A DNA stretch of 64,000 nt from Chloroflexota bacterium (lineage in GTDB: Bacteria; Chloroflexota; Anaerolineae; Caldilineales; Caldilineaceae). Below, in pieces: positions 18,862 through 28,270 of this stretch (position 1 is the first letter of the stretch; each line of letters opens with the position of its first letter). Position numbers and translations under genes: made by a program. Location of the stretch: assembly GCA_003451595.1 (NCBI GenBank), contig DMDA01000076.1:3762-67761 (forward strand), in the 5' to 3' direction. The notes beneath the pieces were generated by a model, which had not been told where the DNA came from, ran no database searches, and worked only from the letters and a program-made list of their open reading frames with translations.

Positions 18862-19002
18862 CTACCACTCGTCCGCTACGTCCTCCCAGGCCAGCGATCC
18901 ACTTGTCACAGGTCCTTGCGCAATTCGATCACGCAGTGAACGGATCAGGGTGCGATCTTCGATGTCCTCCAGAGCCTCTATGACTTGCTCCCACACCGTC
19001 AT
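18862..19002 (-). CDS. Small antitoxin-like protein
   Basis: 46 residues: MTVWEQVIEALEDIEDRTL, then IRSLRDRIAQGPVTSGSL and AWEDVADEW. Helical, acidic and short, with ATG at 19002 after a strong GGAGG site. Its size, charge and position directly before a RelE-like reading frame suggest a type II antitoxin. No DNA-binding domain is visible, which fits small addiction-module proteins lacking one. It lies between gltB and gltD on the same strand, so it would be transcribed with them. Confidence 0.6.
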   Translation of the reverse strand: MTVWEQVIEALEDIEDRTLIRSLRDRIAQGPVTSGSLAWEDVADEW

Positions 19003-19139
19003 GTTGACCTCCTTGCTTTTTCACGCGTCAGCGCGGCGTAGATATCCTCCACCATTATACCGCGCACACACACCTGCGGTTGCGAACCGCAGCTACTACG
19101 CCACCCCGTCGTCCCTCGCAACCCGTCCCTCGCAACTCC

Positions 19140-22100
19140 TCAATTCCCACCCACGCGCGACACATCGCGCTTGTTCTGCTCGAAGGCGGCCATGACTGCT
19201 TCGTCGCCGCTGAGACCCTGCGCCTTGACCTGGGCGAAGGCTTCGAGCACGCGCTTGTAATCCTTGGGCATGACCTTGACGAACCGGGGCAGCAGTTCAT
19301 CCCAGCGGATGAGCACGCGCCAGGCCAGCTCGCTGTTGGTCAGGTCGGCGTGTTTCTGGATCAGCGCCTTGACTTCGGCGATCTCCTCGGCGTCTTCCAG
19401 CGTTTCGACGCCCACCATCTCATAGTTGATGCGCGTCTTGAAGTCGCCTTCCCAGTCGAGCACGTAGGCGATGCCGCCCGACATGCCCGCCGCAAAGTTG
19501 CGCCCGGTCTTGCCCAACACCACGACGCGTCCGCCGGTCATATATTCGCAGCCGTGGTCGCCGACGCCCTCGACGACTGCGCGCACGCCGGAGTTGCGCA
19601 CGCAGAAGCGTTCGCCCGCCACGCCGCGAATGAACGCCTCACCGTCCGTCGCGCCGTAGAGCGCCACATTGCCGATGATGATGTTCTCCTCAGCGCGGAA
19701 GGTGCTGACTGCCGGCGGGTAGACGATCACGCGCCCGCCCGATAAGCCCTTGCCGAAGTAGTCGTTGGCGTCGCCCTCCAATTCCAGCGTGACGCCGCGC
19801 GGGATGAAGGCGCCGAAGCTCTGGCCTGCCGACCCCTGGAAGTGGAAGTGGATCGTGTCGTCGGGCAAGCCGTCGGCGCCATAACGCCGCGTGACCTCGC
19901 TGCCGACCATCGTGCCGACGACGCGGTTGACGTTGCGGATCGGCACGGTGGCGCGCACTGGCTCACCTCGCTCCAGCGCCGGTTTCGCCAGCTCGAGCAA
20001 AACCCGCCGGTCGAGCGAGGCGTCCAGCCCGTGATCCTGCCCGATTGAGCAGTAGCGCCCCACGTCCTCACCCACCGGCGGCTGCCAAAGCAGGGCGGAG
20101 AGATCGAGGCCGGTCGCCTTCCAGTGATTGATCGCCTTGCGCGGCTCCAGCTTGTCGACGCGGCCCACCATCTCGTTGATGGTGCGGAAGCCGAGCTTCG
20201 CCATCTCCTCGCGCAGCTCTTCGGCGATGAAGTACATGAAATTCTCGACATCTTCGGGCTGACCGACGAAGTGCTTGCGCAGCTCCGGGTTTTGCGTGGC
20301 GACGCCAGCCGGACAGGTGTCGAGATGGCAGACGCGCATCATGATGCAGCCCATGCTCACCAGCGCGGTGGTGGCGAAGCCGAACTCTTCAGCGCCGAGC
20401 AGCGCTGCGATCGCCACATCGCGCCCGGTCTTGAGCTGGCCGTCGGTCTCCAGCGCCACGCGGCTGCGCAGGTTGTTGAGCACCAGCGTCTGATGCGTCT
20501 CGGCGATGCCTAGCTCCCACGGCAGCCCGGCGTGCTTGATGCTCGACTGCGGCGACGCGCCCGTACCGCCGTCATGCCCGGAGATCAGGATCACGTCGGC
20601 GTGACCTTTGGCGACGCCGGCGGCAATCGTGCCCACGCCGACTTCGGAGACCAGCTTGACGCTGATGCGGGCGTGGTGATTGGCGTTCTTGAGGTCGTGG
20701 ATCAGCTCCGCCAGGTCTTCGATGGAGTAGATGTCGTGGTGCGGGGGCGGCGAGATCAGCCCCACGCCCGGCGTCGAGTGGCGCACTTTGGCGATCCACG
20801 GGTAAACCTTGGCGCCCGGCAGCTGCCCGCCTTCGCCCGGCTTGGCGCCCTGCGCCATCTTGATCTGCAGCTCTTTGGCGTTGACCAGATAGAGGCTCGT
20901 CACGCCGAAGCGCCCCGACGCCACCTGCTTGATGGCGCTATTCTTGGAGTCGCCGCGTTCATTCGTCCAGACGTAGCGCTCTGGGTCTTCGCCGCCTTCG
21001 CCGGTGTTGCTCTTGCCGCCGATGCGATTCATGGCAATCGCCATCGTTTCGTGCGCCTCCTGGCTGATCGAGCCGTAGCTCATGGCGCCGGTCTTGAAAC
21101 GTTTGACGATCTCGCTCGCCGGTTCCACTTCGTCAAGCGGGATCGGCGTGGCGGCGTAGCGCAGTTCGAGCATCCCGCGCAGCGTGCCGAACTGCTGCTC
21201 CTGCTGGTTGACCAGCGCCGAGTATTCCTTGAAGGTCTTGTAGCCGCGCGTCCACACCTCGTCGCCGCGCGTGCGCACCGCCGCTTGCATCTTGTGGATC
21301 GTGATCGGCGTGAAGAGGTGACGTTCGCCGTCGGCGCGCCACTGGTAGTCGCCGCCTGGCACCAACACGCCGGGCGCCTCGTCGCGTTCGGGATAGGCGC
21401 GCGCATGACGGCGGCGCACCTCGTGGTAAATCTCGCGCAGCCCGATGCCCTCGATGCGCGTCGGCGTCCACGTGAAGTACTTGTCGACGAGCGCCTTGCT
21501 CAGCCCCAGCGCCTCGAAGATTTGCGCGCCGCAGTAGCTCTGCAAGGTGCTGATGCCCATCTTGGAGCAGACCTTGATCACGCCCTTCATCGCCGCCTTG
21601 ATGTAGTTGGCGCGCGCCTTCTCATAGGGAATGTCGGTCAACAGCCCCTGGGTGATCATGTCGTGGATCGTCTCGTAAGCCATGTAGGGGTTGACCGCCG
21701 TGGCGCCGTAGCCGATGAGCAGGGCGAAGTGATGCACCTCGCGCGGCTCGCCCGACTCAACGACGATGGCGCATTGCGTGCGCGTCTCGCGACGGATCAG
21801 GTGATGATGCAGCCCGGCGGTCGCCAGCAGCGCGGGGATCGGCGCCATCTCGCGGCTCACGCCACGGTCGGAGAGGATGAAGATGTTCACGCCCTGTTCG
21901 ATGGCTTCGTCGGCAAGCGCGAAGAGATAGTCGAGCGCCTTTTCCAGCCCTTCCGGCCCCGAATGCACCGGGAAGAGCATCGGCAGTTTCTGTGCTTTAA
22001 AGCCGCGCTCTTTGACGCGCGCCAGCTTGGCGAGCTGCTCGTTGGTCAGGATCGGGTTTTTCAGGCGGATTTGGCGACAATTCTCCGGGATCGTCTCCAA

Positions 22101-23822
22101 CAGGTTGCCTTCGGTGCCGAGCATCACATCGGTCGCCGTGACCAGCTCCTCGCGGATGGCGTCGAGCGGCGGGTTGGTGACCTGGGCAAACAATTGGCGG
22201 AAGTAGGTGTAGAGCAGCTGCGGGCGCTCCGAAAGGACGGCGATCGGCGCGTCGTCGCCCATGCTGCCCAGCGCCTCGACGCCGTTCTTCGCCATCGGCG
22301 CCAGCAGCGTGCGCAGCGTCTCGAAGGTGTAGCCGAAGATGTGCTGACGATGGAGCACGCTGCCATGCTGGTCCGCCTGATAGAGATCAGGGGGCGAAGG
22401 CAGATTGTCGAGTTCGACCAGATTTTGCTTGAGCCACTCGGCGTAGGGGTGCGCTTTGGCGAGCGTGTCCTTGATCTCGTCGTCGCCGATGATGCGCCCC
22501 TGTGCGGTGTCGACCAGGAACATGCGCCCCGGCTGCAGACGCGCCTTGTACGCCACATTCTCCGGCGGAATCGCATCGCCCAGCACGCCGACCTCCGACG
22601 CCATCACGACGATGTCATCTTTGGTGACATAATAGCGTGAGGGACGCAAACCGTTGCGGTCGAGCACCGCGCCCACGACCGTGCCGTCGGTGAAGACAAT
22701 GGAAGCGGGGCCATCCCATGGCTCCATCATGGTGGCGTGGTATTCGTAAAAGGCTTTGCGCTCCGGCGACATGCTTTCGTGGTTGCTCCACGGTTCGGGG
22801 ATCATCATCAGCGCCACGTGATGCAGCGGGCGACCAGCCAGGTGCAGGAACTCTAACGCGTTGTCGAACTGTGCGCTGTCGGAGCCGTCGGGGTCGATGA
22901 TCTGCTGTCTGAACTTCTCCAAATCGGCGCCGAAGAGATCGGATTGCAACACCGACTGCCGGGCGTACATCCAGTTGACATTGCCGCGGATTGTGTTGAT
23001 CTCGCCGTTGTGGATCAGGTAGCGATAGGGATGCGCCCGCTCCCACGACGGGAAGGTGTTGGTGCTGAAGCGCGAATGGACGACTGCAATCGCCGCCTCC
23101 ATGTCCGGGTCGAGCAGGTCGGGATAGTAGGCGTCCACCTGTTCAGCCAGCAACATGCCTTTATAGACGATGGTGCGGCTGGAGAGGCTGGCGATGTAGA
23201 AACGGTTGCCCTGTTCATGCCCGTTATAGCGGATGGCGCGTTCGGCGCGCTTGCGGATGACATAGAGCTTGCGCTCAAACGCCAGCGGGTCGTTGCCGAT
23301 CAGCGCGTTGGCGTTGCGCCCGATGAAGACCTGACGCACGAACGGCTCGCCCGCAATCGCCGTGGCGCCAAGCGAGCTGTTGTCGGTCGGCACGGTGCGC
23401 CAGCCGAGCACGGTCTGCCCCTCCTCGCGCACGATCTGCTCGAACTCGGCCTCGAAGATGGCGCGCTGGTCGGCATCCTTGGGGAGAAAGACCATGCCGA
23501 CGCCATACTCGCCCATCGGCGGCAGCTCGCAGCCGCACGTCGCCGCCACCTTGCGCAGAAACTTGTCGGGCAACTGCATGTTGATGCCGGCGCCGTCGCC
23601 TGTGTTCGCCTCGCAGCCACATGCGCCGCGATGGTTGAGGTTGACAAGCACCTGCATGGCGTGCCGCACGATCGTGTGTGAACGCCGTCCCTTGATGTTG
23701 ACGACAAAGCCGACGCCGCACGCGTCCTTCTCAAAAGTTGGATCGTAGAGACCTTGCTGCGGGGGAAATCCGCTGGGGGGCATCGCTGGCAGTGCATTGC
23801 GCTGGTCACATTCGCTGTTCAA
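19140..23822 (-). CDS. gltB: Glutamate synthase large subunit
   Basis: 1560 residues, normal length. Glutamine amidotransferase domain starts at the nucleophile Cys35 (DACGVGFVV), so the first 34 residues should be removed as in other GltB proteins. FMN synthase domain about 860-1210 (AKPGEGGQLPGAKVYPWIA; ISGHDGGTGASPQSSIKHAG). 3Fe-4S cysteines near 1157-1171 (GCIMMRVCHLDTCPAG). C-terminal GXGXG helix about 1300-1490. TTG 23822 is preferred: AAGGAG lies seven bases before it, while the ATG 13 codons in has no such site. Works with GltD in ammonia assimilation. Confidence 0.97.
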   Translation of the reverse strand: MNSECDQRNALPAMPPSGFPPQQGLYDPTFEKDACGVGFVVNIKGRRSHTIVRHAMQVLVNLNHRGACGCEANTGDGAGINMQLPDKFLRKVAATCGCELPPMGEYGVGMVFLPKDADQRAIFEAEFEQIVREEGQTVLGWRTVPTDNSSLGATAIAGEPFVRQVFIGRNANALIGNDPLAFERKLYVIRKRAERAIRYNGHEQGNRFYIASLSSRTIVYKGMLLAEQVDAYYPDLLDPDMEAAIAVVHSRFSTNTFPSWERAHPYRYLIHNGEINTIRGNVNWMYARQSVLQSDLFGADLEKFRQQIIDPDGSDSAQFDNALEFLHLAGRPLHHVALMMIPEPWSNHESMSPERKAFYEYHATMMEPWDGPASIVFTDGTVVGAVLDRNGLRPSRYYVTKDDIVVMASEVGVLGDAIPPENVAYKARLQPGRMFLVDTAQGRIIGDDEIKDTLAKAHPYAEWLKQNLVELDNLPSPPDLYQADQHGSVLHRQHIFGYTFETLRTLLAPMAKNGVEALGSMGDDAPIAVLSERPQLLYTYFRQLFAQVTNPPLDAIREELVTATDVMLGTEGNLLETIPENCRQIRLKNPILTNEQLAKLARVKERGFKAQKLPMLFPVHSGPEGLEKALDYLFALADEAIEQGVNIFILSDRGVSREMAPIPALLATAGLHHHLIRRETRTQCAIVVESGEPREVHHFALLIGYGATAVNPYMAYETIHDMITQGLLTDIPYEKARANYIKAAMKGVIKVCSKMGISTLQSYCGAQIFEALGLSKALVDKYFTWTPTRIEGIGLREIYHEVRRRHARAYPERDEAPGVLVPGGDYQWRADGERHLFTPITIHKMQAAVRTRGDEVWTRGYKTFKEYSALVNQQEQQFGTLRGMLELRYAATPIPLDEVEPASEIVKRFKTGAMSYGSISQEAHETMAIAMNRIGGKSNTGEGGEDPERYVWTNERGDSKNSAIKQVASGRFGVTSLYLVNAKELQIKMAQGAKPGEGGQLPGAKVYPWIAKVRHSTPGVGLISPPPHHDIYSIEDLAELIHDLKNANHHARISVKLVSEVGVGTIAAGVAKGHADVILISGHDGGTGASPQSSIKHAGLPWELGIAETHQTLVLNNLRSRVALETDGQLKTGRDVAIAALLGAEEFGFATTALVSMGCIMMRVCHLDTCPAGVATQNPELRKHFVGQPEDVENFMYFIAEELREEMAKLGFRTINEMVGRVDKLEPRKAINHWKATGLDLSALLWQPPVGEDVGRYCSIGQDHGLDASLDRRVLLELAKPALERGEPVRATVPIRNVNRVVGTMVGSEVTRRYGADGLPDDTIHFHFQGSAGQSFGAFIPRGVTLELEGDANDYFGKGLSGGRVIVYPPAVSTFRAEENIIIGNVALYGATDGEAFIRGVAGERFCVRNSGVRAVVEGVGDHGCEYMTGGRVVVLGKTGRNFAAGMSGGIAYVLDWEGDFKTRINYEMVGVETLEDAEEIAEVKALIQKHADLTNSELAWRVLIRWDELLPRFVKVMPKDYKRVLEAFAQVKAQGLSGDEAVMAAFEQNKRDVSRVGGN

Positions 23823-24217
23823 TTCACGACTCCTTCATGCAAACGAAGCCCATGCAACATGGGCAATGAACGGACAAACAATTTGGTGCGTTCACGGAGC
23901 AGTGTGAAGGAGAGGTTCTTTGCGCGCAGCGCCGCGCGACCTCACGCAATCTGGCGAAGCGGACGGAAGTTGGATGAGGAGATAAATACCGCCGGTTCGT
24001 GGGGCAATTGTACACGATGTCACAATGTTCGATCAAACTGCACAAAATCCAGTGCATGTATTCACGTGTAATAACCATTGCCTTTCACGAGTTTGACGGA
24101 AGCGCCAAAAATCGCTACGATGACGCATGAGGCTTCCTCACACCTCGCAACAGCAAGCGCCATTACCTGGCAAAACTTTACAACCAAATTTCTGTTCTAT
24201 CCTGCGGAGGGATCACC
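23823..24217. other. Divergent intergenic region, gltB and nucleoside-importer operon
   Basis: 395 bases. It holds the gltB ribosome binding site at its left end and a good promoter for the right-hand operon (24093-24121). The middle (about 23990-24070) is AT-rich with ACACGATGTCACAATGTTCG-like words that could be regulator sites, but no clear palindrome was found. I see no gene. Confidence 0.5.
24093..24121 (+). promoter_or_regulatory. Sigma-70-type promoter of the nucleoside-importer operon
   Basis: TTGACG, 17-base spacer, TACGAT. It would give a leader of about 90 bases before ATG 24218, which is preceded by CGGAGGG. Confidence 0.65.
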
Positions 24218-25333
24218 ATGCAGCGTACACGACTGTTTTTGATGTCATTGCTTGCCATCATCGCCCTGGTGGTCGTAGCGTGTGCGGCGCCAGCAGCTGC
24301 ACCCCAGGCGCCAGCAGCGTCGAGTGATGCGGGTGCGGCGGCCAGCGCTCAGCCGCTGCGCATCCTGCACTTTGTCAACGGCGTGCTTGGCGACAAGTCG
24401 TTCTTCGACTCGGCGCAGCGCGGTGTGCAGCGCGCCGCCGATGAGTTGGGCGCTGAGGTCAAAACGATCGAGGCAGGCGTCGATCCCACCGGCTGGGAAG
24501 CCGCGCTGGTTGACGCCGCCGCCAACGAAGAATTCGATATTTTGATCGTTGGCACCTTCCAGATGATCGAGTATTTGGAAAAGATTGCGCCGCAGTACCC
24601 GGACAAGAAGTTCTTCCTTTATGACGCCCCCGTCAATTATGAAGGCGAGGCATGTGCACCCAACAAGTGCGCCAATGTCTACTCCATCCTCTACAAGCAG
24701 AATGAAGGCTCGTACCTGGCGGGCGTCTATGCTGCTGCGATGACGACGCAGGCAATGGAAGGGATGAATCCAGACCCGATTATCGGTTCGATCGGCGGCC
24801 AGGAAATCCCGGTCATTCTCGACTTCATGGTTGGCTACGAACAGGGCGCCAAAGACACCAATCCCGACATCCAGGTGATCCGCCAGTTTGCCGGTGGTTG
24901 GAACGACCCGGCCAAGGGCAAGGAACTGGCGAAGGCGCAGTACAGTCAGGGCGCCGACATCGTCTTCCAGATTGCGGGCGGCACGGGACAGGGCGTCTTC
25001 GAGGCGGCGGCGGAGGATGGCAAATACGCCATCGGCGTTGACTCTGACCAGGCGCTGATCATTGAGAGCGCCAATCCCGATCAGGCGGCGCGCATTCTGA
25101 CCTCGATGATGAAGAATGTGGATAATTCGATTTTCCGTGGCGTGCAGAAGCACCTCGATGGCACATTGCCCTATGGCACGGCCGAGGCGCTGGGCATTGC
25201 TGAGGGCGGCGTTGGCCTGGCGCGTAACAAGTTCTACGACGCCAGCACGCCCGACGAGGTCAAGGCACTGGTCGACGCCGCCGAGCAGAAGATCATTGCC
25301 GGCGAGATCGTGGTCGAAACGGCATTTCAGTAG
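24218..25333 (+). CDS. BMP-family nucleoside-type ABC importer binding lipoprotein
   Basis: 371 residues. Lipoprotein signal ending VVVACAAP (Cys about 22), an Ala/Pro/Ser linker, then a PnrA/Med-type periplasmic-binding fold: FVNGVLGDKSFFDSAQRGVQ, NEFDILIVGTFQ-like strand, SIGGQEIPVILDFMVGYEQG, IVFQIAGGTGQGVFEAA, and GVDSDQALI. These features mark purine-nucleoside-binding proteins of the BMP family. Ligand assignment to nucleosides rests on the matching ATPase and two permeases that follow. First gene of the operon 24218-31105. Confidence 0.92.
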   Translation: MQRTRLFLMSLLAIIALVVVACAAPAAAPQAPAASSDAGAAASAQPLRILHFVNGVLGDKSFFDSAQRGVQRAADELGAEVKTIEAGVDPTGWEAALVDAAANEEFDILIVGTFQMIEYLEKIAPQYPDKKFFLYDAPVNYEGEACAPNKCANVYSILYKQNEGSYLAGVYAAAMTTQAMEGMNPDPIIGSIGGQEIPVILDFMVGYEQGAKDTNPDIQVIRQFAGGWNDPAKGKELAKAQYSQGADIVFQIAGGTGQGVFEAAAEDGKYAIGVDSDQALIIESANPDQAARILTSMMKNVDNSIFRGVQKHLDGTLPYGTAEALGIAEGGVGLARNKFYDASTPDEVKALVDAAEQKIIAGEIVVETAFQ

Positions 25334-25345
25334 AAAAGCGATTAG

Positions 25346-25498
25346 GTGATTAAGAGATTGGGAGAGTAGAGAGATTGGAGAGTAGAGATTGGAGAGTAGA
25401 GATTGGGGATTGGTTGACGCCATCGTCGCCTATCACTATCCCAATCTCGCCAATCTCGCATTCTCCCAATCTCCTGCTCTCCAATCTCCAATCTCCAT
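25346..25498. repeat. Long GATTGGAGA-type palindromic repeat, intergenic copy
   Basis: Left arm 25352-25409 of near-tandem GAGATTGGAGAGTAGAGATT units; right arm about 25439-25496 of CCAATCTC-type units ending ATCTCCAATCTCCA. A non-repetitive centre (about 25410-25438) separates them. Same words as the element inside uvrA (487-612). It lies between the binding-protein and ATPase genes, where a strong RNA hairpin could lower downstream expression or stabilise the upstream message. Confidence 0.85.
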
Positions 25499-25528
25499 TT
25501 TCCTGCCAGCAAAGGACAACCTGATTTC

Positions 25529-27067
25529 ATGGCCGCGCTCGTCGAAATGAAGCAGATCAGCAAGGTCTATCCGAACGGCGTCGTTGCCAACCGGAATGTC
25601 GATTTTGCGGTTGAAAGGGGCGAAATCCATGCGCTGGTCGGCGAAAACGGCGCGGGTAAGAGCACGCTAATGAAGGTGCTCTACGGCCTGGAGCAGCCGA
25701 CGCACGGCGAAATCTGGCTCAAGGGCGCACGCGTCGAGATTCCCAACCCACACCGCGCCATCGAACTAGGCATCGGCATGGTGCACCAAAACTTTATGCT
25801 GGTGCCATCTTTCACCATTGCCGAAAACATCGTGCTGGGCAGCGAACCGCGCAAGGGGCGCTTCCTCGACCGGGCGCAGGCGATCGCCGTCACCGAGATG
25901 CTGAGCAAGAACTACGGTCTGCAGGTCGATCCGACGGCGCGCATCGAGGCCACGCCAGTGGGCATGCGTCAGCGCGTCGAAATTCTCAAGACGCTCTATC
26001 GCGGCGCCGACCTGCTCATCCTCGACGAACCGACTGCCGTGCTCACGCCGCAAGAGACCGACGAGCTGTTTGTGGCGGTGCGCAAGCTCGTTGACCAGGG
26101 CAAGACCGTCATCTTCATCACGCATAAGCTGGTCGAGGTCAAAGAGATTTCCGACCGCGTCACCGTGATGCGCCACGGCGAGGTGACCGGGCGCGTCGCC
26201 ACCGCTGACGTGACCGAAGCCGACATTGCGCGCATGATGGTGGGGCGCGCAGTCTTTTTGCAGATCGACAAGCCGCCGGTGCAGCGCGGGCGCGTCGTCG
26301 CCGAAGTGCGCAATTTGGGCTACGTCGCCGAGACCGGGCGCCCGATGTTGCGCAACGTCAACTTCGATGTCTACGCGGGCGAGATTCTGGGCGTAGCTGG
26401 GGTCGAAGGCAACGGCCAGACCGAGCTGGTGGAAGTGATGACCGGACTGCGACCGGCCACGACCGGCGAAATCCGCATCGACGGCACGCCGGTGCAGGGG
26501 CAGAGCGCGCGGCGCATCCGCCTGAGCGGCGTCGCCCACATTCCCGAAGATCGGCTGACCAACGGCGTAGCGCTCGACGCTTCCATCGCCGAAAACCTGG
26601 TCGTGGATCGCTACAATCGCCCACCCTTCACGCGGCGCGGTGCACTCTCCCCGCGCGCCATCCAGACGCAGGCAGTGGCGCTAATGCAGCAGTTCGACAT
26701 CCGCGCCGCCGGCCCTACGGCCCTGATGCGTTCGCTCTCCGGCGGCAATATGCAGAAGGTGATCGTGGCGCGTGAGTTCTCCGCTGAACCAGCCTTGCTC
26801 ATCGCGGCGCAACCGACGCGGGGGGTGGACATCGGCGCCACTGAGTTTGTGCACACCCAACTGGTGGCGAAACGTAACGAGGGCAAGGCCGTGCTGCTCG
26901 TCTCTGCCGACCTGGCGGAGGTGATGAGCCTCTCCGACCGCATCGCCGTGATGTACAAAGGGGAGATCGTCGGCATCCTGGAGAACGGGCCACATCTGAC
27001 TGAGGAAGAGATCGGCTTGTACATGCTTGGCCTCAAGCGCGATGAAGGGGCGAGGGGCGAGTTGTGA
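25529..27067 (+). CDS. Nucleoside-type ABC importer, tandem ATPase
   Basis: 512 residues with two fused ABC domains, as in sugar/nucleoside importers. First domain: Walker A GENGAGKST (about 35-43), signature-like VGMRQRVEILKTLYRG and Walker B LLILDEPTA. Second domain: degenerate Walker A GVEGNGQTEL, good signature LSGGNMQKV, but Walker B reads LLIAAQPTRGVD, where Ala-Gln replaces the usual Asp-Glu-type residues. Family members commonly keep one weak ATP site. ATG 25529. It is followed 78 bases later by permease 1, after a degenerate hairpin element. Confidence 0.93.
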   Translation: MAALVEMKQISKVYPNGVVANRNVDFAVERGEIHALVGENGAGKSTLMKVLYGLEQPTHGEIWLKGARVEIPNPHRAIELGIGMVHQNFMLVPSFTIAENIVLGSEPRKGRFLDRAQAIAVTEMLSKNYGLQVDPTARIEATPVGMRQRVEILKTLYRGADLLILDEPTAVLTPQETDELFVAVRKLVDQGKTVIFITHKLVEVKEISDRVTVMRHGEVTGRVATADVTEADIARMMVGRAVFLQIDKPPVQRGRVVAEVRNLGYVAETGRPMLRNVNFDVYAGEILGVAGVEGNGQTELVEVMTGLRPATTGEIRIDGTPVQGQSARRIRLSGVAHIPEDRLTNGVALDASIAENLVVDRYNRPPFTRRGALSPRAIQTQAVALMQQFDIRAAGPTALMRSLSGGNMQKVIVAREFSAEPALLIAAQPTRGVDIGATEFVHTQLVAKRNEGKAVLLVSADLAEVMSLSDRIAVMYKGEIVGILENGPHLTEEEIGLYMLGLKRDEGARGEL

Positions 27068-27088
27068 AGGGCGTAAAGCGTTGTCTCG

Positions 27089-27121
27089 ACCTTCTGAGAA
27101 GCTCCATGCTTCCCGGAAGAT
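27089..27121. repeat. Palindromic hairpin element, degenerate copy 3
   Basis: Left arm ACCTTCTGAGAAGCT, right arm GCTTCCCGGAAGAT, with mismatches. Recognisable as the ACCTTCC...GGAAGGT family but eroded. This copy alone lies between two genes on the same strand. Confidence 0.65.
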
Positions 27122-27145
27122 AATGCATAGAAGGTCGCGTAACCG

Positions 27146-28243
27146 ATGACCAAGAACAAGGCAGTGATAGAGGCGATCCGCATTGTGGCGGTGGTGGTGA
27201 TTGCGCTGATGATCGGTTTTGTGATCACAGCGATGGTCAGCAAGGAGCCGGTGCAGGCATACACGGCGTTGCTCACAGGGCCGCTGCCGAATCTCTCCTT
27301 TGAGAACGGTTTTGCCATCAAGAACATCAATCGTTTTGGCAACTGGATGGAGGAGAGCACGACGCTGATCTTGCTTGGTCTCGCCGTGGCGATTGTCTTC
27401 AAGGCGCGGCAGTTTAGCCTGGGCGCTGAGGGGCAGATGCTGCTCGGCGCGCTGGCGACGGCGGTGATCGCGTTGAAGCTGTCGATCCCCTTTCCCTGGC
27501 ACATGCTCCTGGCGCTGGCGGCGGCGATGACGATCGGCTTTTTGTGGGGTCTGCTCCCCGGCCTGCTGAAGGCGTATCTGGCCGTCGATGAGATCGTGAG
27601 CACGTTGATGTTCAACGTGATTGCGCTCCAGGTGTTCGACTTGCTCCTCTTCAACTGGCTACGCGACCCGACCGCTGGTTTTGTCGGCACCGTGCCTTTT
27701 CCCGACTCGGCGGTGCTGCCGTTGGCAATCTCCGGCACGCGCGTCTCGTGGATGATCTTCATCATGCTGGCGGCGGTTGTCATTGTGTGGTTTTTGATGG
27801 AGCGCACGCCCTTTGGCTTCGAGTTGAAGATGCTCGGCGCCAATCGCAAATTTGCCGAGTATGGCGGCATCAACACAAAGCGCGTGATCGCCTTGAGCAT
27901 GGCGGTCAGCGGCATCCTGGCCGGGTTAGCCGGCGCGCACCTGAGCATGGGGCTGCTCAAACGGCTGACGATCAACTTGTCGCCAGGGCTGGGCTTCGAG
28001 GGGATCGTTGTGGCGTTGCTGGCGCGCAACGACCCACGTTGGGTGCTGATCGCAGGCTTGTTCTACGGCTACCTGCGCACTGGTGCGCAGATCATGGAGC
28101 GCTCTTCGGACGTGACGCGCGAGGTAGTGTTGATTATCCAGGCGATTATTATCCTGCTCATCACCGCCGAACAGCTTTTCCCGCGCTTCCAGGAATGGTG
28201 GCGCGCACGGCGCAACAATGAAGTCGCAATAGAACGCGGATGA
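27146..28243 (+). CDS. Nucleoside-type ABC importer permease 1
   Basis: 365 residues, about nine hydrophobic helices, with family segments FKARQFSLGAEGQMLLGALA, DEIVSTLMFNVIALQVFDL, the loop MLGANRKFAEYGGINTKR and GLGFEGIVVALLARNDP. It belongs to the BPD_transp_2 permeases that pair with a second, smaller permease (28474). The C-terminus is cytoplasmic and basic (WWRARRNNEVAIERG). Start ATG 27146. Confidence 0.92.
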   Translation: MTKNKAVIEAIRIVAVVVIALMIGFVITAMVSKEPVQAYTALLTGPLPNLSFENGFAIKNINRFGNWMEESTTLILLGLAVAIVFKARQFSLGAEGQMLLGALATAVIALKLSIPFPWHMLLALAAAMTIGFLWGLLPGLLKAYLAVDEIVSTLMFNVIALQVFDLLLFNWLRDPTAGFVGTVPFPDSAVLPLAISGTRVSWMIFIMLAAVVIVWFLMERTPFGFELKMLGANRKFAEYGGINTKRVIALSMAVSGILAGLAGAHLSMGLLKRLTINLSPGLGFEGIVVALLARNDPRWVLIAGLFYGYLRTGAQIMERSSDVTREVVLIIQAIIILLITAEQLFPRFQEWWRARRNNEVAIERG

Positions 28244-28270
28244 CGCAGATCGAGCGGAGCAGCGCAGAGT

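Noticed and set aside
20532..22640. 702-codon open frame on the plus strand inside gltB
   Set aside because: Shadow of the strongly conserved gltB gene in GC-rich DNA; its composition (Ala, Arg, His, Asp, Val) matches a reverse-frame reading.
24245..25423. 392-codon minus-strand frame opposite the BMP binding protein
   Set aside because: Antisense shadow; the plus strand has lipobox, ribosome site and family motifs.
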